From contig NZ_CP032829.1 in NCBI RefSeq assembly GCF_003660165.1, forward strand, positions 2,555,001 to 2,619,000: DNA of 64,000 nt, read 5' to 3'. A program made the translations under genes and the position numbers. Origin of the DNA: Sphingomonas paeninsulae (GTDB taxonomy: Bacteria; Pseudomonadota; Alphaproteobacteria; Sphingomonadales; Sphingomonadaceae). Position 1 is the stretch's first letter. Every line of letters begins with the position of its first letter. Shown one piece after another: positions 9,184 to 17,692 of the stretch. The notes under the pieces are model-generated. The model ran no database searches. It saw only the letters and a program-made list of their open reading frames with translations, and had not been told where the DNA came from.

Positions 9184-10653
9184 ATGTCCGATTCCGATCC
9201 ATCCATTCCGCCAGTCCGCGATCGTGCCGACCTGACCGTCGGCCCAATTGCAAAGACCTTGTTGCTGTTTGCGCTGCCGACGTTGGGGTCGAACGTGCTG
9301 CAATCGCTCAACGGCTCGGTCAATGCGATCTGGGTCGGGCATATCCTTGGCGAAAACGCGCTGGCGGCAACCTCAAACGCGAACCTCGTCATGTTCCTGA
9401 TGTTCGCCGCGTTGTTCGGTTTCGGCATGGCGGCAACGATCATGGTCGGCCAGAACTACGGTCGCCGCGATCTTGATGAGGTTCGCCGCATTATGGGAAC
9501 TGCAATCGGCCTATTTCTCGGGCTTTCCATAGTTATTGCGGTGCTGGGCTGGGTCTATACGCCACAATTGCTCCATATGCTGGCAACGCCGCCACAGGCC
9601 GAACCGCTCGCGCTTGCTTATCTCCGTGTGATTTTCGTCGCGATGCCGGCTTCGTTCCTGACGGTCCTGTTGATGATGGGATTGCGGGGAACCGGCGACG
9701 CCCTGACCCCATTGAAATGGATGGCGGTCAGTGTCGTGCTCGATTCCGGCCTTAACCCTGTGCTGATGCTCGGCCTTGGACCGTTCCCGCGCATGGGCAT
9801 ATCGGGTTCGGCGACTGCGACTGCCTTTGCCGGATATATCAGTCTGCTCGGTCTGTTGATCCACATATACATCCGTGACTTGCCCGTGCGGCTGCGCGGA
9901 GCCGAACTCCGCTATTTGATCCCTGACTGGTCGCTGGCAAAGGTACTGGCGGTAAAGGGTTTTCCGATGGCGATGCAGATGTTCGTCATGTCGGGATCGG
10001 CATTGGTCATGATCGGACTTATCAATCGAGAGGGCGTTGTCGTCACCGCGGCCTATGGCGTGACCCAACAGCTTTGGGCCTATATCCAAATGCCCGCGAT
10101 GGCGGTGGGTGCAGCCGTTAGTGCGATGGCCGCGCAGAATATCGGAGCCGGAAGGTGGGACCGTGTCGCCCGCATCACCCGTTCGGGCGTGATTTTCAGC
10201 TTGTTGCTGACGACCAGCCTCGTCGCCTTACTGGCAGTCGTGGACCGATACGCCCTTGGCCTGTTCCTTGCGCAAAATTCGCCCGCCATGCCGATCGCCC
10301 GGCATATTCAGCTGATTGCGACATGGAGTTTCATCATGTTCGGGCTGACATTCGTGCTGTTCGGCACGATCCGGGCGAATGGCGGGGTCTGGCCGCCGCT
10401 GATCATTCTGATCCTTTCGCTCATCCCGTTCCGTATTGGTTTCGCGCTGTTGTTTCGGCCCACCCTGGGTGCAGACGCGATATGGCTGAGCTTTCCGATC
10501 AGCTCGCTGGTGACGATGCTGCTTGCGATTGCCTATTATCGCTTGGGCAACTGGCGGTCGATGCATCTGCTGACGCCGCCAAGCCCGATCGAAGCCGAGC
10601 AGGCAGCGAGTGGAAGCGGCGAACCGGCAGGGCGCTTGCAGCCATCGGGGTAA
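9184..10653 (+). CDS. MATE-family efflux transporter
   Basis: A 489-residue membrane protein with about twelve hydrophobic segments and the two-lobed MATE pattern: LTVGPIAKTLLLFALPTLGSN at the start of lobe 1, MMGLRGTGDALTPLKWM near 160, and a lobe 2 beginning VKGFPMAMQMFVMSGS with AVGAAVSAMAAQNIGAGRWDR near 320. MATE proteins expel cationic drugs or metabolites using Na+ or H+. The ATG at 9184 lies 28 bases after valS; the frame extends back into valS. hemB follows 18 bases downstream. The substrate cannot be deduced. Confidence 0.93.
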   Translation: MSDSDPSIPPVRDRADLTVGPIAKTLLLFALPTLGSNVLQSLNGSVNAIWVGHILGENALAATSNANLVMFLMFAALFGFGMAATIMVGQNYGRRDLDEVRRIMGTAIGLFLGLSIVIAVLGWVYTPQLLHMLATPPQAEPLALAYLRVIFVAMPASFLTVLLMMGLRGTGDALTPLKWMAVSVVLDSGLNPVLMLGLGPFPRMGISGSATATAFAGYISLLGLLIHIYIRDLPVRLRGAELRYLIPDWSLAKVLAVKGFPMAMQMFVMSGSALVMIGLINREGVVVTAAYGVTQQLWAYIQMPAMAVGAAVSAMAAQNIGAGRWDRVARITRSGVIFSLLLTTSLVALLAVVDRYALGLFLAQNSPAMPIARHIQLIATWSFIMFGLTFVLFGTIRANGGVWPPLIILILSLIPFRIGFALLFRPTLGADAIWLSFPISSLVTMLLAIAYYRLGNWRSMHLLTPPSPIEAEQAASGSGEPAGRLQPSG

Positions 10654-10671
10654 GCGCCTTAAGGAAAAACC

Positions 10672-11661
10672 ATGTCGATGTATCCTGCACTCCGCCTTCG
10701 CCGCACCCGTTCCAGCACATGGAGCCGGGCGCTGGTCAGTGAAACACACCTTGGCCCACAGCATCTGATCTGGCCGCTGTTCGTGACGAGCGGGCAGGGG
10801 GTTGAGGAGCCGATTGCCAGCTTGCCGGGTGTATCGCGCTGGTCGGTCGATCTGATCGTCGCACGCGCCCGCGAGGCGAAGGCGCTGGGCATTGGCGTCA
10901 TCGCATTGTTTCCCAATACCCCCCGTGAACTGCGTACCGATGATGGTCGGGAGGCATTGAACCGCGACAATCTGATGTGCCGCGCGATCCGCGCGATCAA
11001 GGACGCGGTGCCGGATATCGGCGTGCTGACCGATGTTGCCCTCGACCCCTATACGACGCACGGCCACGATGGGCTGATCGACGCGACAGGCTATGTCGTG
11101 AACGATACGACGTCCGAACTGCTGGTCGGACAGGCTTTGGTGCAGGCTGAATCCGGGGCCGATATTATTGCGCCGTCCGACATGATGGATGGCCGCGTTG
11201 GCGCCATCCGTGATGCTCTGGAGGAGGCGGGTCATATCAACGTCCAGATCATGTCCTATGCCGCCAAATATGCGTCGGCATTTTATGGTCCGTTTCGCGA
11301 TGCCGTGGGATCAACTGGCCTGTTGAAGGGGAATAAGAAAACCTACCAGATGGACCCCGCCAATGCAGATGAAGCGATGCGCGAAGTCGAACTGGATATT
11401 GCCGAAGGCGCGGACAGCATCATGGTCAAGCCGGGCCTGCCGTATCTCGATATCATCCGGCGCGTGAAGGAACGGTTTGAAATCCCCGTCTTCGCCTATG
11501 CTGTGTCAGGCGAATACGCGATGATCGAGGCGGCGGCGGCGGCAGGAGCGGGCGATCGTGATGCGCTCGTGCTGGAAACCCTGCTGGCGTTCCGGCGCGC
11601 GGGTTGTTCGGGAATCCTGACCTATCATGCGGCCCATGCCGCCCGGTTGCTCAATGGTTGA
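10672..11661 (+). CDS. hemB: Delta-aminolevulinic acid dehydratase (porphobilinogen synthase)
   Basis: A 329-residue enzyme that joins two 5-aminolevulinates into porphobilinogen, the second step of haem synthesis in alphaproteobacteria. The metal-site region reads DVALDPYTTHGHDG (~121-134), the aspartate-rich Mg/K-dependent form rather than the cysteine-rich zinc form. The Schiff-base lysines are in YAAKYASAFYGPFRDA (~199) and IMVKPGLPYLDIIRR (~252). A good ribosome site (AAGGAAAAACC region) precedes the ATG. The stop overlaps the next start by 8 bases, so the carbonic anhydrase gene is probably co-translated. Confidence 0.97.
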   Translation: MSMYPALRLRRTRSSTWSRALVSETHLGPQHLIWPLFVTSGQGVEEPIASLPGVSRWSVDLIVARAREAKALGIGVIALFPNTPRELRTDDGREALNRDNLMCRAIRAIKDAVPDIGVLTDVALDPYTTHGHDGLIDATGYVVNDTTSELLVGQALVQAESGADIIAPSDMMDGRVGAIRDALEEAGHINVQIMSYAAKYASAFYGPFRDAVGSTGLLKGNKKTYQMDPANADEAMREVELDIAEGADSIMVKPGLPYLDIIRRVKERFEIPVFAYAVSGEYAMIEAAAAAGAGDRDALVLETLLAFRRAGCSGILTYHAAHAARLLNG

Positions 11662-12232
11662 TCCAACTTTGATCCCGTTCGATGGCGTCACGCCGACCGT
11701 GGATGACAGCGCCTTCGTCGCGGCAGGCAGCCGGGTCATCGGCAAAGTGACGATCGGCGCAGAATCGAGCATTTGGTATAATTGCGTGTTGCGCGGCGAT
11801 GTGAACCACATCGTCATCGGTGCGCGGACGAATATCCAGGACGGCACGGTAATCCATGTCGATTCGCCAAAGGGCGGTGGCGACGGACTTTCCACGATCA
11901 TCGGTAACGATGTCCTGATTGGGCATATGGTGATGCTGCATGGTTCGGTGCTGCGCGATCACGCGTTCGTCGGGCTGGGCTGTATCGTCATGGACGGCTG
12001 CACGATCGAATCGGATGCCATGCTGGCTGCGGGGTCGATGCTTACGCCGGGCAAGACCATGCGCAGCGGTGAGCTTTGGATGGGGCGTCCGGCGAAGAAG
12101 CTGCGTGATTTAAGCGCCGAGGAAATCGCGCGAAACCGGTTGGCCGCCGCAGGATACGTAGCTCTGGCTCAGAAGCATAAAACGACCGCTAGAGCAGAAT
12201 CCGATCCGATTGCATCGGACCGACTGCTCTAG
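11654..12232 (+). CDS. Gamma-class carbonic anhydrase-like hexapeptide-repeat protein
   Basis: A 192-residue left-handed beta-helix protein. Hexapeptide turns run from ~15 to ~150 (VIGKVTIGAESSIWYNCVLRGD, IVIGARTNIQDG). The metal ligands of the gamma carbonic anhydrase family are present: a histidine in DGTVIHVD and the pair in IGHMVMLHG. Relatives (YrdA, PaaY, CaiE-like) bind Zn or Fe, and some hydrate CO2 or act on CoA thioesters. The ATG lies inside the end of hemB. Oddly, the last 14 residues (from AESDPIASDRLL) and the stop codon are encoded by the first arm of an intergenic palindromic repeat, so the tail is probably a repeat-derived extension. Confidence 0.87.
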   Translation: MVDPTLIPFDGVTPTVDDSAFVAAGSRVIGKVTIGAESSIWYNCVLRGDVNHIVIGARTNIQDGTVIHVDSPKGGGDGLSTIIGNDVLIGHMVMLHGSVLRDHAFVGLGCIVMDGCTIESDAMLAAGSMLTPGKTMRSGELWMGRPAKKLRDLSAEEIARNRLAAAGYVALAQKHKTTARAESDPIASDRLL

Positions 12233-12290
12233 GCTTTTGATTTGACGCGTTTTCCGAGCCAGCAGGTAATTCTACCTCCTTCGAAAACGC
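12189..12290. repeat. Two-stem palindromic intergenic repeat filling a convergent gene junction
   Basis: Stem 1 pairs CTAGAGCAG (12189-12197) with CTGCTCTAG (12224-12232), with an inner CCGAT/ATCGG stem around a TGC loop. Stem 2 pairs GCGTTTTC (12247-12254) with GAAAACGC (12283-12290), with an inner AGGTA/TACCT stem. The element spans everything between the last codons of the carbonic anhydrase gene and the stop of the lipoprotein gene on the other strand. I recall similar dispersed elements in sphingomonad genomes, but copy number cannot be counted here. It may also serve as a two-way transcription terminator. Confidence 0.75.
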
Positions 12291-12291
12291 T

Positions 12292-12789
12292 TTAGCGGGT
12301 GAGTTCCTGCAAGCGCGCGGTCTGCCGCTCTACGATCGCGCTGGCCTCTGCTTCGGCGGCGGTGAGTTCTGGAACCCCGCCCAAAGCGGCATCGGCCGAC
12401 GCGGCCTGAGTTTGCGCGAGCAACAGCGTCTCGATTTCAGCCAGCGCGGCCGCACTATCCTGTCGGGCGGCTTCCAGTACGGATTGCGCCTGTTGCCCCG
12501 CCACCCATGATTCGCTCCCTTCTGCGGCGCGGCGTCCGGCGAGGATCAGGCGATTGCTGTCGCGATCCGCCTTTGAAAAACTGCTGTCGCCAGCTTTCAC
12601 GCGTGCAAGCAACTGGGCGACCTGGCTTTGAAGAGCAGGCGTAATCGCAGCGACATTCACAGGAGCCGGGATCGGTGGCGTGGTTGTGGCCTGTTTCTCA
12701 ATAGCGCGCGGCAGCAGCGAAGGCGCGTTCACCCTTTCGCCGCAACCGGCAAGAGCGAGAATTGTCAGGGGAAACAGGTGTTTTTTCAT
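12292..12789 (-). CDS. Putative lipoprotein of unknown function
   Basis: A 165-residue protein starting at the ATG 12789 (MKKHLFPLTILALAGCGERV): a lysine-rich start, hydrophobic stretch and LAGC lipobox put the lipid-modified cysteine at residue 16. The rest is alanine/glutamine-rich and mostly helical (LQSQVAQLLARVKAG, ETLLLAQTQAASADAAL), suggesting a coiled-coil periplasmic domain. The frame extends 25 codons upstream but that part has no signal sequence. No enzymatic motif is visible. It is convergent with the carbonic anhydrase gene across the repeat. Confidence 0.8.
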   Translation of the reverse strand: MKKHLFPLTILALAGCGERVNAPSLLPRAIEKQATTTPPIPAPVNVAAITPALQSQVAQLLARVKAGDSSFSKADRDSNRLILAGRRAAEGSESWVAGQQAQSVLEAARQDSAAALAEIETLLLAQTQAASADAALGGVPELTAAEAEASAIVERQTARLQELTR

Positions 12790-12870
12790 GAAAGTTGCAT
12801 AGAGATTTGCAAGATGAGGAGCAACGGGGTTGCGCCCTGCGAAACCCCCGCCTACAGGAACCATCCCAGT

Positions 12871-12947
12871 GCGCCCGTAGCTCAGCTGGATAGAGCATCA
12901 GACTACGAATCTGAGGGCCGGGCGTTCGAATCGCTCCGGGCGCACCA
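12871..12947 (+). tRNA. tRNA-Arg (anticodon ACG)
   Basis: A 77-base cloverleaf. The acceptor GCGCCCG pairs with CGGGCGC, the D arm contains AGCTCAGCTGGATAGAGC, the anticodon stem-loop is TCAGA-CTACGAA-TCTGA with anticodon ACG (inosine expected at the wobble position), the T arm carries GTTCGAATC, and CCA is encoded at 12945-12947. Confidence 0.97.
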
Positions 12948-13006
12948 ATTTCTCCCAGGAGAAATTAAAACGGGTAGGATCAGCGAAGCGAACCGCTCGC
13001 TGATCC
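12947..13006 (+). terminator. Two hairpins directly after tRNA-Arg
   Basis: Hairpin 1: AATTTCTCC (12947-12955) pairs with GGAGAAATT (12958-12966) and starts at the last base of the tRNA. Hairpin 2: GGATCAGCGA (12977-12986) pairs with TCGCTGATCC (12997-13006), extended by AGCG/CGCT inside. Neither is followed by a good T run on the plus strand, so a role in tRNA 3' processing or in blocking convergent transcription from the SDR gene is as likely as intrinsic termination. Confidence 0.45.
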
Positions 13007-13020
13007 AAACTTCCCAAATC

Positions 13021-13800
13021 TCAACCTGGCGATGCAGCCGATCCGGCGAGTAAACCGCCGTCGATATTTATCTCTGTACCTGTCACATATGTCGCTTCAT
13101 CCGATGCAAGCATGATCGCGATTGCGGCCACTTCGTCCGGCATTCCAAACCGTTTGAGGGGAGTGTCGGCGACCAAAGCCTGCATCTTCGTTTCCCGATC
13201 CGGTCCCGTGCCGAGCATGGGTTCCCATATCGGCGTCAGAATTGCGGCAGGATGGATTGAATTGCATCGGATTTTCCAGCCCTGCTGGGCACAGTAGAGG
13301 GCAACCGTTTTACTATGGTTGCGGATCGCCGCCTTTGACGATGCATATGCCGCAGCGAGGGGGATTCCAACCAATCCCGAACGCGACGAGATATTGATGA
13401 TCGAGCCGGTACCCTGCGCCTTCATCCCCCCGATTGCATAACGGCAACCAAGGAATGTCCCGTCGAGGTTGACCCTGTGTACCGCTCTCCAGTCCGAGAG
13501 GCTGGCGTGTTCTGGATCATGGGCGATCATCCCGTTTTCAAACCCGGTCACGCCCGCGTTGTTGACGACGACATCAGCCACAGGGACGCATTCGGCCAAG
13601 CGGAGCCAATCGGCTTCTTCACGCACATCGAGCTTTTCGAATCGGCAGCCGATTTCTGCTGCGGTTATAGTGCCAGCGGATTCGTCCGAATCGGTGACGA
13701 CAACAACGCCGCCTTCGTCGTGGAATCGGGAAGCGATTGCACGGCCAATACCGCGCGCCGCACCGGTCACGACGCAAATTTTTCCTGTCAGTTTTTGCAT
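13021..13800 (-). CDS. SDR-family NAD(P)-dependent oxidoreductase
   Basis: A 259-residue short-chain dehydrogenase with a complete classical signature: cofactor loop [13 protein letters not shown] (~11-23), VVNNAGVTG (~83), catalytic serine in NISSRSG, and the catalytic YASSK pair with the following lysine (~158-162). The C-terminus carries [22 protein letters not shown], usual for alcohol/3-oxoacyl dehydrogenases of this family. The substrate is unknown. It is the last gene of a minus-strand run after astB and the small membrane protein; the gap to the latter is 12 bases. Confidence 0.92.
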   Translation of the reverse strand: MQKLTGKICVVTGAARGIGRAIASRFHDEGGVVVVTDSDESAGTITAAEIGCRFEKLDVREEADWLRLAECVPVADVVVNNAGVTGFENGMIAHDPEHASLSDWRAVHRVNLDGTFLGCRYAIGGMKAQGTGSIINISSRSGLVGIPLAAAYASSKAAIRNHSKTVALYCAQQGWKIRCNSIHPAAILTPIWEPMLGTGPDRETKMQALVADTPLKRFGMPDEVAAIAIMLASDEATYVTGTEINIDGGLLAGSAASPG

Positions 13801-13812
13801 GATGTTCTCAAT

Positions 13813-14049
13813 CTACGAGGACGGAACTTCGCTCCGTTCCCGCGCCATCGTAATCGCATCGAGTATCTTCGCACCACCCAGAAAAACGGCGCCTGAGCAG
13901 GCGGCGAACAATAGCCAGCCCCCATATCCGGGGTAGGCGACCAGATAGGTCTTGCCGCGCTCCATCGCTCCGGTCGCGAGCGAATAGATGATGAGATAGG
14001 CTTCCCACTTGGTCTTGATCGTGAAGAGGCGACTGATCTTCTGGAGCAT
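13813..14049 (-). CDS. Small single-span membrane protein
   Basis: A 78-residue protein (81 if the ATG at 14058 is used) beginning MLQKISRLFTIKTKWEAYLIIYSLATGAMERG. It has one strong membrane segment (GGWLLFAACSGAVFLGGAKIL, ~45-65) and a weaker amphipathic stretch near the N-terminus. Two other overlapping frames are open over part of this stretch, but only this one gives membrane-protein-like composition. The sequence looks like a small conserved sphingomonad protein of unknown function. It lies between astB and the SDR gene on the same strand. Confidence 0.68.
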   Translation of the reverse strand: MLQKISRLFTIKTKWEAYLIIYSLATGAMERGKTYLVAYPGYGGWLLFAACSGAVFLGGAKILDAITMARERSEVPSS

Positions 14050-14124
14050 ATGGTGCATCCAGCAAGGGTTAGGCCAAGTGCGGAAATCCTCAACAGTTTC
14101 TTAATATTTTGAGTAAACTGTAAA

Positions 14125-15372
14125 TTAACCCGACAATTCGGGCAGCCCCAGTGCCGCGATCAGTGCCGAGCGGGCCTGGACAATCGCGTCGATCAGCGTC
14201 GGGTTTGCGAGATCGGAAGGGGCGATGTTCTCCGGCCAGTGCTGGTTCACGATTCCCGCGATCAGATCGAGCTTTGCGTTGTTTGCGAGAAACCTTGGGT
14301 CGATTTTTGCCGGGTCAGCGATGACGCGCAAACGCAGGCACGCCGGGCCGCCACCATTCGCCATTGATTCACGGACATCGACCGGAACAAGTCGCCGGAC
14401 CGGCCCGTTGCCTGCGACCAGTGACTGGAGCCAGCCCCACACGCGCTGATTGTCCTGCGCTTCGCTCGGCAGGATCAGAGCCATGCCGCCATCCGGCAAA
14501 GTGATGAGTTGGGCGTTGAACAAATAGCTGCTGATTGCGTCGCTTAGCGATATGATGCTGGCGGGGACTTCAATGATCTCGACTTCGGGCAGCGCGGCGG
14601 TCAGGTCGCTGTAAAAGCGTGCCTTGTCCGCGAATGCCTGTTCGTGGGTGAACAGCACGCGTTCATTGGCGACTGCGACCACGTCGTTGTGGAAAGCGCC
14701 CGCCGCGATTGCTTCCGCTGACTGGGCGACGAACAGCGCGTTTGAGATGCCGTGGAGGCGGGCAACGGCTTTCGATGCCTCGATATGCTGGCGGGCGGGG
14801 AAGGGGCCGCCGGGGATGCCGTAAACGAAAACCTCGACGCCGGGCGCTCCATGTTCGCGGCACAGGCGCATATGATTGGCCGCGCCCTCGTCGCCGAACG
14901 GTGCGGGGACGGGGGCGTGGATTGCGAAGCCGGGGTTGGCAAAGGCCAGCCTGAGTTGTGGCAGTGTCCCCGGCCACTCATGCGCGCGGTGGGGCATCGT
15001 CAGCAGGTTGGCGGGGGTCAGGTGGCATCGGCCATCCTCCGTGTCGGGCGCAGGCGAGACGGTTGCGGCATTGGCGGCCCACATTGCTGAAGCGGACATT
15101 GCTGCCGCCCCGATATGCGGTTCGGCGCGATCGGCGTCGGTCCCCAGTGTCGCCAGCCATGCCGTGTCGGGGCGATTGTGTGGCAGGAAAAACCCCTGTG
15201 TGAGACCGAGTGCGATGTTGGCGCGCATTTTCTCGATACCCTGCAACGCCGCCGCGCGTGGATGCGAAACTGCGCCCGCGTTGCTGGCCGACGCGAGGTT
15301 ACCGGCGCTGAGGCCAGCATAATTGTGGCTGGGGCCGACGATGCCGTCGAAATTGATCTCGACCAGTGTCAT
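14125..15372 (-). CDS. astB: N-succinylarginine dihydrolase
   Basis: A 415-residue enzyme of the arginine succinyltransferase pathway; it converts N2-succinylarginine to N2-succinylornithine, CO2 and two ammonia. The N-terminus (EINFDGIVGPSHNYAGLS...GNLAS) and NANRVLF/HEQAF-type block (VVAVANERVLFTHEQAF, ~230) are characteristic, as are SYLFNAQLITLPDG and the C-terminal GGGPACLRLRV segment that surrounds the catalytic region. The start overlaps the end of astA as ATGA (15369-15372), which implies coupled translation. Confidence 0.96.
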   Translation of the reverse strand: MTLVEINFDGIVGPSHNYAGLSAGNLASASNAGAVSHPRAAALQGIEKMRANIALGLTQGFFLPHNRPDTAWLATLGTDADRAEPHIGAAAMSASAMWAANAATVSPAPDTEDGRCHLTPANLLTMPHRAHEWPGTLPQLRLAFANPGFAIHAPVPAPFGDEGAANHMRLCREHGAPGVEVFVYGIPGGPFPARQHIEASKAVARLHGISNALFVAQSAEAIAAGAFHNDVVAVANERVLFTHEQAFADKARFYSDLTAALPEVEIIEVPASIISLSDAISSYLFNAQLITLPDGGMALILPSEAQDNQRVWGWLQSLVAGNGPVRRLVPVDVRESMANGGGPACLRLRVIADPAKIDPRFLANNAKLDLIAGIVNQHWPENIAPSDLANPTLIDAIVQARSALIAALGLPELSG

Positions 15373-16370
15373 TGCGGCGCGACGAGGATTTCGTCACCTG
15401 CGCCAACATTGAGCAAGCCTGCCGCTTCTGGATCGAGGCTGTCGCCATCGACACAACCCCATGTTGCCACGAAACTCTCCAGCGTTCCGTGCGAGACGAT
15501 GGCCCGCGGTGCTTCGTTTGCGGCAACGCGGCCAATTGTGGTGGTTTTGGCGTCGGCGATCGACCTGATCCGGTCGGTGTTGGCACGCATCGTGGGGCCA
15601 CCATCAAAGATATCGACATAGCCGTCCGCCGAAAAACCCTCGCCCTCCAGCATCCGCATCGCGGCGCGTCCGGACGGGTGAGGCAGGCCGATGGCGGCGC
15701 GCGCAGGTTCGCTGAGCATGGCGATATAGACGGGGTGTTTGGGCATCAGGTCGGCGATGAACTGGTGTCCATGAATGGCGTTGAATTCGTCAGCTTCCTG
15801 AAAGTTCATGCCAAAGAAGCGCCCGGCGACCCCATCCCAGAATGGCGATCCACCGCCTTCGTCGATTAGGCCGCGCAGTTCGGCGATAGTGGTGTTGGCA
15901 AAGCGCGCCCGATGCTGGCGGATGAACAGATAGCGGCTGCGCGCGATCAGCATTCCCAAACCGCCCGCCCGTTCGCGCGGGTGCAGGAACAGTCCGCCGA
16001 CTTCGCTCGCGCCTTCCAGATCGGTGGATAACGTCAGCATATCGGCGCGGAACGTACGTGCGAGTTCCTTCGAATGCTGGGTCAGCGTGCCGATACGATA
16101 GCTGTAGAACGGTGCGCTCATGCCGACCTGACTGAATATCTGGCAAGTCCCGCGTACCTGACCGGTCTCGGCGTTTTCCAGGACCAGCACGAACAGATCC
16201 TCGCCCAGCGTATCGTCGATGCGCGCAAACGCCTTCGCCGATCGATCCAGCTTGGCGATCAGTGAAGGCTTGTCGGGCGGCAGGTTGGTGAACCCGCCAC
16301 CGGTCAGTTTGGCCATTTCATAAAGCGCCGCCAGATCGGACGTTCGCGCAGCGCGCATTCGGAACGTCAT
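15369..16370 (-). CDS. astA: Arginine N-succinyltransferase
   Basis: A 333-residue acyltransferase that moves succinyl from succinyl-CoA to arginine, committing it to ammonia-producing degradation. Family features: MRAARTSDLAALYEMAKLTGGGFTNLP at the N-terminus, LHPRERAGGLGMLIARSRYLF (~153) as the acyl-CoA binding region, and GGPTMRANTDRIRSI (~255). The gene sits between an M20 hydrolase gene (42-base gap) and astB (4-base overlap). astC, astD and a typical astE are not in the window. Confidence 0.96.
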   Translation of the reverse strand: MTFRMRAARTSDLAALYEMAKLTGGGFTNLPPDKPSLIAKLDRSAKAFARIDDTLGEDLFVLVLENAETGQVRGTCQIFSQVGMSAPFYSYRIGTLTQHSKELARTFRADMLTLSTDLEGASEVGGLFLHPRERAGGLGMLIARSRYLFIRQHRARFANTTIAELRGLIDEGGGSPFWDGVAGRFFGMNFQEADEFNAIHGHQFIADLMPKHPVYIAMLSEPARAAIGLPHPSGRAAMRMLEGEGFSADGYVDIFDGGPTMRANTDRIRSIADAKTTTIGRVAANEAPRAIVSHGTLESFVATWGCVDGDSLDPEAAGLLNVGAGDEILVAPQ

Positions 16371-16412
16371 ATCAAAAGGCCCCGCTGGCGATGCGAAGTA
16401 ATACCAAAGCGC

Positions 16413-17579
16413 TCAACATGGCCCGTTCCCCAATGATTCCACGATCAGATATTCTTCCGCAGAGTGTATCGCGCCTCCACGCACGCCCATCGTGTCAACA
16501 ACGGGTACACCGCAAGCCGCGATGTTGTTGCCGTCGCAAACCCCGCCAGTTGCCTTCCACGATATCGACTGGCCCAACGCGCTGCCGCAATCACGGACGA
16601 GTCCGAACAGTTTTTCGGCGGGTGGGTCCATCGGTTTTGGTGGACGCCCGAAGCCGCCGTGAAGGTCGATAGCAACTTGATGAAGAGTGGCGATTTCGGC
16701 GATTGCCAGTTCGATCCCGGCAACGGCGCGCGCCTCCTCCTCCGGTGCGGACGGTCGCATATTGACGCGGAGAACGGCGTGATCGGGAACGACGTTATTC
16801 GGTCCACCGCCATCGATCTTTGCAGGATTGACCGAAAGTCCGGGGCCTTTCATCGCCGCCAGTCGCAGTGCCAGCGCCGCCGCCGCTAACAGGGCGTTGC
16901 GGCCATCCTCTGGATTGCGACCCGCGTGCGCTGCCTTTCCGGTGACGATAAAGCTGAAATTCCCACTGCCCGGCCTCGCACCCGCCAGCGTCCCGTCGGG
17001 CAGGGCGGCAGGCTCATAGGTCAGCGCGGCGACTTTCCCTCGTGCAACCTCGGCAATCAAGGCGGCTGACGACAGCGATCCCGTTTCCTCATCGCTGTTG
17101 ATAACCACATCATAACCCAGCGCAGAGGCAGCATTGCTCTTTTCGAACGCTTTCAGAGCGGCCAGCATGACCGCGATGCCGCCCTTCATATCTGCAACAC
17201 CTGGACCGTTGATAATGCCGGGGGCCTGCTCACGCAGCGTCTGGAAACTGTGATCGGCGGCAAATACCGTGTCCATATGGCCGGTCAGGAGGACGCGGCG
17301 ATTGGCTCCGGGACGCACGCTTAGGTGAAGATGCCTGCCGTGTACGCGCGCCTGTTTCGATCCATCGGGCAGGATTGCGTCGACGGGTGCCGGATCGACC
17401 AGCCTGATCTCGCCCGGCAATTCCGCGAACGTATCCGCGAGCAATCCGGCAACATGGGCAAGCCCTTTCAGGTTGGCCGTTCCCGTGTTGATCGCGGCCC
17501 AGCGTTCCACCCGACCGAGCATCGGCACATCGTTCACGCGTTCGACAGTCGCTTGTTCTTGGGCGGTCATTGTCTCCAT
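16413..17579 (-). CDS. M20-family metallohydrolase in the ast operon
   Basis: A 388-residue zinc hydrolase of the M20 (ArgE/DapE/carboxypeptidase G2) family. The metal-ligand and catalytic blocks are visible: VLLTGHMDTVF (~94), GPGVADMKGGIAVML (~126), NSDEETGS with the catalytic glutamates (~160), and a C-terminal GGAIHSAEEYL carrying the last histidine ligand. The dimerisation domain lies between ~190 and 300 (GKAAHAGRNPEDG). As first gene before astA and astB it probably cleaves an N-acylated amino acid such as N-succinylglutamate, replacing AstE; that is inference. Start codons at 17579 and 17570 are both possible. Confidence 0.85.
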   Translation of the reverse strand: METMTAQEQATVERVNDVPMLGRVERWAAINTGTANLKGLAHVAGLLADTFAELPGEIRLVDPAPVDAILPDGSKQARVHGRHLHLSVRPGANRRVLLTGHMDTVFAADHSFQTLREQAPGIINGPGVADMKGGIAVMLAALKAFEKSNAASALGYDVVINSDEETGSLSSAALIAEVARGKVAALTYEPAALPDGTLAGARPGSGNFSFIVTGKAAHAGRNPEDGRNALLAAAALALRLAAMKGPGLSVNPAKIDGGGPNNVVPDHAVLRVNMRPSAPEEEARAVAGIELAIAEIATLHQVAIDLHGGFGRPPKPMDPPAEKLFGLVRDCGSALGQSISWKATGGVCDGNNIAACGVPVVDTMGVRGGAIHSAEEYLIVESLGNGPC

Positions 17580-17692
17580 TACGCATACCTAACCACCAGT
17601 AACCCGCTTGTCGAAGGGGCTGATTGGCGGCATAGTCCCCGTGCTTCCTCCCCGGCGCATTATCGTTGATCCTGCTAAGCCAAGGAGTTGCC

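Noticed and set aside
10228-11235. A 335-codon minus-strand frame
   Set aside because: Antisense to the MATE gene end and hemB; shadow of GC-rich codon bias.
12189-13006. Integration (att) site of a mobile element at tRNA-Arg
   Set aside because: No integrase, no direct repeat of the tRNA 3' end in the window, and the flanking genes look ordinary.
13788-14093. Two other frames (13788-14093 and 13808-14065) over the small membrane protein
   Set aside because: Only the 13813-14058 frame gives a hydrophobic span and plausible composition; the others are arginine/serine-rich.
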